A DNA stretch of 64,000 nt. Origin: CALCNS01 sp937897315. Lineage in GTDB: Bacteria; Bacillota; JAAYKD01. Positions 60,397-64,000 of the stretch are shown here, piece after piece. The first letter of the stretch is position 1. Every line of letters begins with the position of its first letter. A model generated the notes under the pieces. The model was given only the letters and a program-made list of their open reading frames with translations, searched no databases and had not been told where the DNA came from. The position numbers were made by a program, and so were the translations under genes. Location of the stretch: the NCBI GenBank assembly GCA_036744005.1, contig DAINOJ010000006.1, positions 55,429 to 119,428 of the forward strand. The letters run 5' to 3'.

Positions 60397-60425
60397 TTGC
60401 ACTTTAGAGCAATCTTTGATATAAT
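60397..60425 (+). promoter_or_regulatory. Promoter of tRNA-Sec
   Basis: TTGCAC (60397-60402), 17 bp, TATAAT (60420-60425), eight bases before the tRNA. Confidence 0.85.
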
Positions 60426-60433
60426 CCACGCAT

Positions 60434-60530
60434 GGGGGTAGCTAGGTTCTGGTGTGCCTACCGGTCTTCAAAACCGAGTTTGGGGCCTAATACGTTCCAA
60501 GGTGGGTTCGATTCCCACATACTCCCGCCA
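60434..60530 (+). tRNA. selC: tRNA-Sec (TCA)
   Basis: 97 nt with a long variable arm, encoded GCCA end and T arm GTGGG TTCGATT CCCAC. The anticodon loop CTTCAAA places TCA at 60468-60470, reading UGA. The acceptor GGGGGTA pairs with TACTCCC (one G-U); the expected eighth pair would be G-A and should be checked with a structure model. Located just after selB with its own promoter. Confidence 0.93.
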
Positions 60531-60546
60531 ACATTGTTTTAACAAA

Positions 60547-60582
60547 ACAACGGAAGTTGCCCTTATGGACATCTTCCGTTGT
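60547..60582. terminator. Hairpin between tRNA-Sec and the convergent amidohydrolase gene
   Basis: ACAACGGAAG (60547-60556) pairs perfectly with CTTCCGTTGT (60573-60582). The T-run is weak on the plus strand and somewhat better on the minus strand, so it may end both transcripts. Confidence 0.72.
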
Positions 60583-60597
60583 CTTATTATGATTTGT

Positions 60598-62013
60598 TTA
60601 CCAGATTTCCGGTTTTGCATCTTTTGGCAACGCATTGGGGTAGGTTTCTCCATCTAATTCTTCCAACCAGGAAGCTTTGGCCTTGACGACTAATTCTGGA
60701 TTGGTCAAAAAATCATAAGCAGTTGCTGCCATGACTTTTGCTGCAAACAACATACCCTTATGGGCAACCGGACCTTTTCCTTGAGCAACCACTTGCCAAG
60801 CATGACCAGGAGTACCGGCAGCCCAAGTGACTGCACTGAATTGTCCGGTGGGAACAACCCAACTGACATCACCCACATCAGTAGACCCTCTGCTGGGAAT
60901 TCCATCCATTAAGAAATCGAATAATGGGGTCTCTAAGATTTTAGCGGCATTCTTTCCAGCCAAGCGCTTTGCTTCTCGCTTAAGGTTCTCTCGATCAAGC
61001 TCGGTAATGACATTTTGAAATCCTTTTGCGTATTCCATTTCTTCTTCGGTATATCCGATGGGCAAGAAAGCTTGCATGTTTTCTTTCAGACGGCTTCCGA
61101 TGACATCGTTGGCAATGTAATCCGAATATGCCGCAACTTGGCGAATGTCGACATTGGTTTCAGTGATGAGGGCAGCCCCTCGTGCACAATTGCTGACCCG
61201 TTTGAATAGGTCCATAACCTGTGTGACTTTCGGAGCACGAATTGCATACAGTACCTGAGCTTCGGCTTGCACCACATTGGGAGCAGTACCACCTGTATTG
61301 ATAATGGCGTAATGAATCCTTGCTTCATCAATCATGTGCTCACGCATGTAGTTCACACCAACATCCATAATCTCTACTGCATCTAGAGCACTGCGACCTA
61401 AATGAGGAGCACCAGCCGCATGAGAAGAAGTTCCATGGAAGGTGTAGAACACACGGAAATTCGCTAAAGAGCCCGATGGAGTGACAGAATTCACTGTTCC
61501 GGGATGCCATGTTAAGGCAATGTCGCAGTCAGCAAATACTCCGTCTCGAACTAAGAAGGCTTTACCGCCCGCATTTTCTTCGGCAGGGCAACCATAATAG
61601 CGGATCGTTCCGGGTATCTTATGTTGTTGCATGTAATCTTTTAAAGCGACTGTGGCAGCCAAAGAGGCAGACCCCAATAGATTGTGTCCACATCCATGTC
61701 CATCTTTTCCTGGAACGATAGGGGAGTGTATGGTTTTGTCCGCTTCTTGAGATAAACCCGACAACGCATCAAATTCACCTAGTAAAGCAATAACGGGTTT
61801 CCCTTCGCCGAATTCTGCCAAAATAGCGGTATCTTCACCAGCAAGACCTTGGGTAACTCGAAATCCTTGCTGAGTCAAATACTCCGCTTGCAGAGCAGAA
61901 GATTTGAACTCCTGGAATCTGGATTCTGCAAACTCCCAAATCTGATCACTAATGTTGCAAAAATCTCTACTTTTGTTCTGAACAAGATTGGCCAAGTCCT
62001 GACGATAATTCAT
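60598..62013 (-). CDS. M20 family amidohydrolase, AbgB-like
   Basis: 471 residues on the minus strand. It resembles aminobenzoyl-glutamate utilization protein B and related M20D amidohydrolases. Metal-site segments are DGHGCGHNLLGSASLAA and PAEENAGGKAFLV; a dimerisation domain (FYTFHGTSSHAAGAPHLGRSALDAVE) sits in the middle. It probably removes an acyl or aminobenzoyl group from an amino acid; the true substrate is unknown. The ATG at 62013 is preceded by AAGGGAGGG. It is a single gene with its own promoter at 62050-62078 and converges on tRNA-Sec. Confidence 0.9.
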   Translation of the reverse strand: MNYRQDLANLVQNKSRDFCNISDQIWEFAESRFQEFKSSALQAEYLTQQGFRVTQGLAGEDTAILAEFGEGKPVIALLGEFDALSGLSQEADKTIHSPIVPGKDGHGCGHNLLGSASLAATVALKDYMQQHKIPGTIRYYGCPAEENAGGKAFLVRDGVFADCDIALTWHPGTVNSVTPSGSLANFRVFYTFHGTSSHAAGAPHLGRSALDAVEIMDVGVNYMREHMIDEARIHYAIINTGGTAPNVVQAEAQVLYAIRAPKVTQVMDLFKRVSNCARGAALITETNVDIRQVAAYSDYIANDVIGSRLKENMQAFLPIGYTEEEMEYAKGFQNVITELDRENLKREAKRLAGKNAAKILETPLFDFLMDGIPSRGSTDVGDVSWVVPTGQFSAVTWAAGTPGHAWQVVAQGKGPVAHKGMLFAAKVMAATAYDFLTNPELVVKAKASWLEELDGETYPNALPKDAKPEIW

Positions 62014-62049
62014 AGAAAACCCTCCCTTAAAATCTTAGAATCCAAATTT

Positions 62050-62078
62050 ATTATAACACTCTACATGTTTCATTGCAA
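62050..62078 (-). promoter_or_regulatory. Promoter of the M20 amidohydrolase gene
   Basis: On the minus strand TTGCAA (62078-62073), 17 bp, TATAAT (62055-62050), 37 bp before the start codon. Confidence 0.82.
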
Positions 62079-62153
62079 ACTAAGAACGCTTGCTTATATT
62101 GCTTCTGAAAACAGTATTGGAACTTTGTTTAATCATAACGATAGGTGATAATC

Positions 62154-63161
62154 ATGAAAATAGCGAATCGTCAACTTCCTAATCCTGTCATACTGGCTCC
62201 CATGGCGGGGGTTACAGACTTGGTCTTCCGAAAAATCTGCAAACAAATGGGCAGTGCTTTATCGGTCACCGAAATGATTAGTGGTAAAGGACTTATGTAT
62301 ACCCAGAAGGAATCCGTGCGGATTGCCGATATTAATGAACCGGGATTGCGCTCCATACAACTATTCGGTTCAGAACCTGTTCCCATGATGAAAGCAACAG
62401 AGTGGATAAACCGAATCAAACCGGATTTCTTGGATTTCAACATGGGATGCCCCGCTGTTAAAATCGTCAAAAACAGTGAAGGATCTGCACTGATGACCCA
62501 ACCGAAGCTTGCTGAAGATATTATGACCCTACTAGTGAAGTTTTCTGAGGTACCGGTCACAGTCAAGATTCGCTTGGGTTGGGACCATGAGCATATGAAT
62601 TATCTCGAAATAGCAAAAAGAGCCGAACAAGCAGGCGTCGCGGCCATTACACTTCATGCCAGAACCAGAGACCAGTTTTACTCCGGTCAAGCCGATTGGA
62701 ACGCGATTCGATTGTTAAAACAGGCCGTCTCCATACCGGTAATTGGCAATGGTGATATATGGCATGCTGAAGACGCGTTACGAATGATGAAAGAAACCGG
62801 TGCCGATGGTGTCATGATAGGGAGAGGAGCGTTGGGGAATCCTTGGTTGATTCGGGATGCAGTTGATTTGCTAACTAAAAATACACAAAAAGAGCTTCCT
62901 ACGGCTATAGAACGTGCCGATATGGCACTCCTCCATATGCAGGAGTTGGTTCAATACAAAGGAGAGCACATTGGCATTCGAGAAATGCGCAAACATGGTG
63001 CGTGGTACTTGAAAGGTCTTCCCGGGGCAGCCCAGACTAGAATTTTCATTAATTCCGCAAAAACCTTGCCAGAAATGCAAGAAATCTTTGAGAATTTTAA
63101 GCTTGGTTTGACTCCTTTCGGTGAAAATTCAGTGTTTGGATTGACAGAAATAACAAATTAA
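62154..63161 (+). CDS. dusB: tRNA-dihydrouridine synthase DusB
   Basis: 335 residues. The FMN-barrel N-terminus is PVILAPMAGVTDLVFRK, the catalytic Cys lies in FLDFNMGCPAVKIVKNSEGSAL, and the FMN-phosphate region is ADGVMIGRGALGNPWL. It reduces uridines in the D-loop of tRNA. ATG 62154 follows AGGTGAT; the frame opens at GTG 62145. It is upstream of greA in the dusB-greA order known from Clostridia, although a separate greA promoter lies in its 3' end. Confidence 0.95.
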   Translation: MKIANRQLPNPVILAPMAGVTDLVFRKICKQMGSALSVTEMISGKGLMYTQKESVRIADINEPGLRSIQLFGSEPVPMMKATEWINRIKPDFLDFNMGCPAVKIVKNSEGSALMTQPKLAEDIMTLLVKFSEVPVTVKIRLGWDHEHMNYLEIAKRAEQAGVAAITLHARTRDQFYSGQADWNAIRLLKQAVSIPVIGNGDIWHAEDALRMMKETGADGVMIGRGALGNPWLIRDAVDLLTKNTQKELPTAIERADMALLHMQELVQYKGEHIGIREMRKHGAWYLKGLPGAAQTRIFINSAKTLPEMQEIFENFKLGLTPFGENSVFGLTEITN

Positions 63162-63169
63162 CATATACT
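63141..63169 (+). promoter_or_regulatory. Promoter of greA inside the dusB 3' end
   Basis: TTGACA (63141-63146), 17 bp, TATACT (63164-63169); it overlaps the dusB stop codon (63159-63161). Confidence 0.85.
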
Positions 63170-63210
63170 CTATGACATAGTCGAATTGAAAGAACAATGA
63201 GGTGGCGAAA

Positions 63211-63687
63211 GTGTTAGAACAACCCGTATATTTAACCAACGAAGGCTTAAAAAAAGCCGAAGAGCGCTTGGAATACCTAAAGGCCGTTCGCCGCAGTGAA
63301 GTGGCTGAGAGAATTAAGCAAGCCAAAGAATTCGGTGATTTGAGTGAAAACTCTGAATACGATGATGCCAAGAATGAGCAAGCTTTCATAGAGGGTGAAA
63401 TTCAGAACCTTGAGAGAATGCTACGAAATGCAGTCGTGATTAAAGAGAATGATACCGCTTCCAATTTGGTTAGCGTAGGTAGCAAAGTTAGCGTACGTGA
63501 TGAAAGCAATAAAGAGGAGTTCAGTTACACCATAGTAGGAACAGCGGAAGCAGATCCGTTTGCCGATAAAATCTCTAACGAATCTCCTTTAGGCAAGTCA
63601 TTGCTTGGCAAGAAGAACGGTGACATTGTCGAAGTGAGTTTACCCATTGGAACAGCCCGGTATAAAATTCTAAAAATCAGTCGATAG
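63211..63687 (+). CDS. greA: Transcription elongation factor GreA
   Basis: 158 residues from GTG 63211 (or 161 from GTG 63202). The N-terminal coiled coil carries LTNEGLKKAEERLEYLKAV and the acidic tip motif FGDLSENSEYDDAKNEQAF, whose Asp and Glu residues enter the RNA polymerase channel to rescue backtracked complexes. The C-terminal FKBP-like domain includes SPLGKSLLGKKNGDIVEV. AGGTGG at 63200-63205 fits the GTG at 63211 better. A terminator follows at 63709-63746. Confidence 0.96.
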   Translation: MLEQPVYLTNEGLKKAEERLEYLKAVRRSEVAERIKQAKEFGDLSENSEYDDAKNEQAFIEGEIQNLERMLRNAVVIKENDTASNLVSVGSKVSVRDESNKEEFSYTIVGTAEADPFADKISNESPLGKSLLGKKNGDIVEVSLPIGTARYKILKISR

Positions 63688-63708
63688 TCTCTTTTTTAAT
63701 GCCCAATG

Positions 63709-63746
63709 ACAGTGCGATTTATATTTAAAATCGCACTGTTTTTTTC
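63709..63746 (+). terminator. Terminator after greA
   Basis: ACAGTGCGATTT (63709-63720) pairs perfectly with AAATCGCACTGT (63728-63739), followed by seven Ts. Confidence 0.92.
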
Positions 63747-63768
63747 TTGAGTTTCTCATTTTTAGTGG

Positions 63769-63797
63769 TTGACAAAGAAAAATGGCTGTGTTATTAT
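63769..63797 (+). promoter_or_regulatory. Strong promoter, probably of an rRNA operon
   Basis: TTGACA (63769-63774), 17 bp, TATTAT (63792-63797). The downstream leader resembles rRNA operon leaders. Confidence 0.75.
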
Positions 63798-63803
63798 TAC
63801 AAG

Positions 63804-64000
63804 GCACTCACAAAAAAGAACCTTTTGCGAGGCAACAGATCCTTGAGAACTAAACAGCGAAAAGAAAAAACGAAGAAGAACAAACCTTCATTTTTAGGAA
63901 TGAAGGGAAACCGTGTCAATTCAAAAAACGAGGGATCGAAGGCTTCCTTTACTGTGCAATAAAGGAAGCTGAAGGGGTCTCAAAACACAAGCCAGAATCT
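63804..64000 (+). other. Leader region, probably of an rRNA operon beginning beyond the window
   Basis: No convincing gene lies in the last 200 bases. The segment GATCCTTGAGAACTAAACAG (from 63839) resembles the TTGA(A/G)AACTxAA motif common in Bacillota rRNA leaders and spacers. Two hairpins follow: CCTTCATT/AATGAAGG (63885-63906) and GCTTCCTTTA (63942-63951) with TAAAGGAAGC (63960-63969). The 16S start motif is not reached by position 64000. Confidence 0.55.

Noticed and set aside
63747..63962. A 71-residue Lys-rich frame at the window end
   Set aside because: It overlaps the promoter and rRNA-type leader, has no ribosome binding site and shows low-complexity composition.

Overview
The window looks like a chromosomal segment of an anaerobic, low-to-moderate GC Gram-positive bacterium (Bacillota, Clostridia or a neighbouring class). 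Supporting signs are Bacillota-type gene neighbourhoods (rpsU-yqeY, phoH-pgpH-ybeY-era-recO, ccpN-ppsR-dnaG-rpoD, cmk-plsC-ispH/rpsA), two T-box leaders, an IspH-S1 fusion, a tandem glycine riboswitch, and a complete glycine reductase plus selenocysteine gene set typical of amino-acid-fermenting anaerobes. No mobile element, phage gene, CRISPR array or broken gene was recognised. The species cannot be named from the sequence. The sporulation genes yqfC and yqfD, often found just before phoH, are absent here, which hints at a non-sporulating lineage but does not prove it.

Layout. 0-12.5 kb: HIT protein, rpsU, yqeY, a small HTH regulator, then phoH-pgpH-ybeY-era-recO, a DUF4342 protein, the ccpN/ppsR pair, dnaG and rpoD. 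12.5-14.8 kb: an RNA hub with eight tRNA genes, trmK and rnpB, each block with near-consensus promoters and terminators. 14.9-24 kb: rluB, a flavoprotein, cmk, plsC, the ispH-rpsA fusion, a radical SAM/PDZ protein, der and gpsA. 24-35.5 kb: a translation block with T-box-alaS, trmL, trpS, glyS, infC-rpmI-rplT with an attenuator-type leader and an AUC start, an rRNA methyltransferase and T-box-pheST. 35.5-43.6 kb: a U32 family protein, mutS2, a DEAD-box helicase and a LytR-CpsA-Psr protein, followed by two minus-strand genes (a NusG-II protein and an AlaX editing protein) that meet them at a shared terminator.

45.4-60.5 kb is the metabolic centre. An amidohydrolase and a selenocysteine-containing selD with cutC precede a glycine-riboswitch-controlled grd operon: grdX, a thioredoxin reductase fused to a second domain, trxA, grdE, grdA (Sec), grdB (Sec), grdC, grdD. 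selA, selB and tRNA-Sec follow. The set covers selenophosphate synthesis, Sec-tRNA formation, Sec insertion and all three protein components of glycine reductase (A, B, C), which turns glycine into acetyl phosphate and ammonia. In-frame UGA codons are read in selD, grdA and grdB. 60.6-64 kb: a minus-strand M20 amidohydrolase, dusB, greA, and a strong promoter with leader that probably precedes an rRNA operon outside the window.

Points of most interest are the reductase fused to a thioredoxin fold without CxxC and without the usual NADPH-binding arginines, a three-way-junction RNA between grdB and grdC, a TrpRS with a probable [4Fe-4S] cysteine set, a PheT lacking its tRNA-binding OB domain, an internal start in the ispH-rpsA fusion, and a palindrome placed between the ribosome binding site and start codon of the HTH gene. 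These are variations on known systems. I did not find a clearly new multi-gene system.
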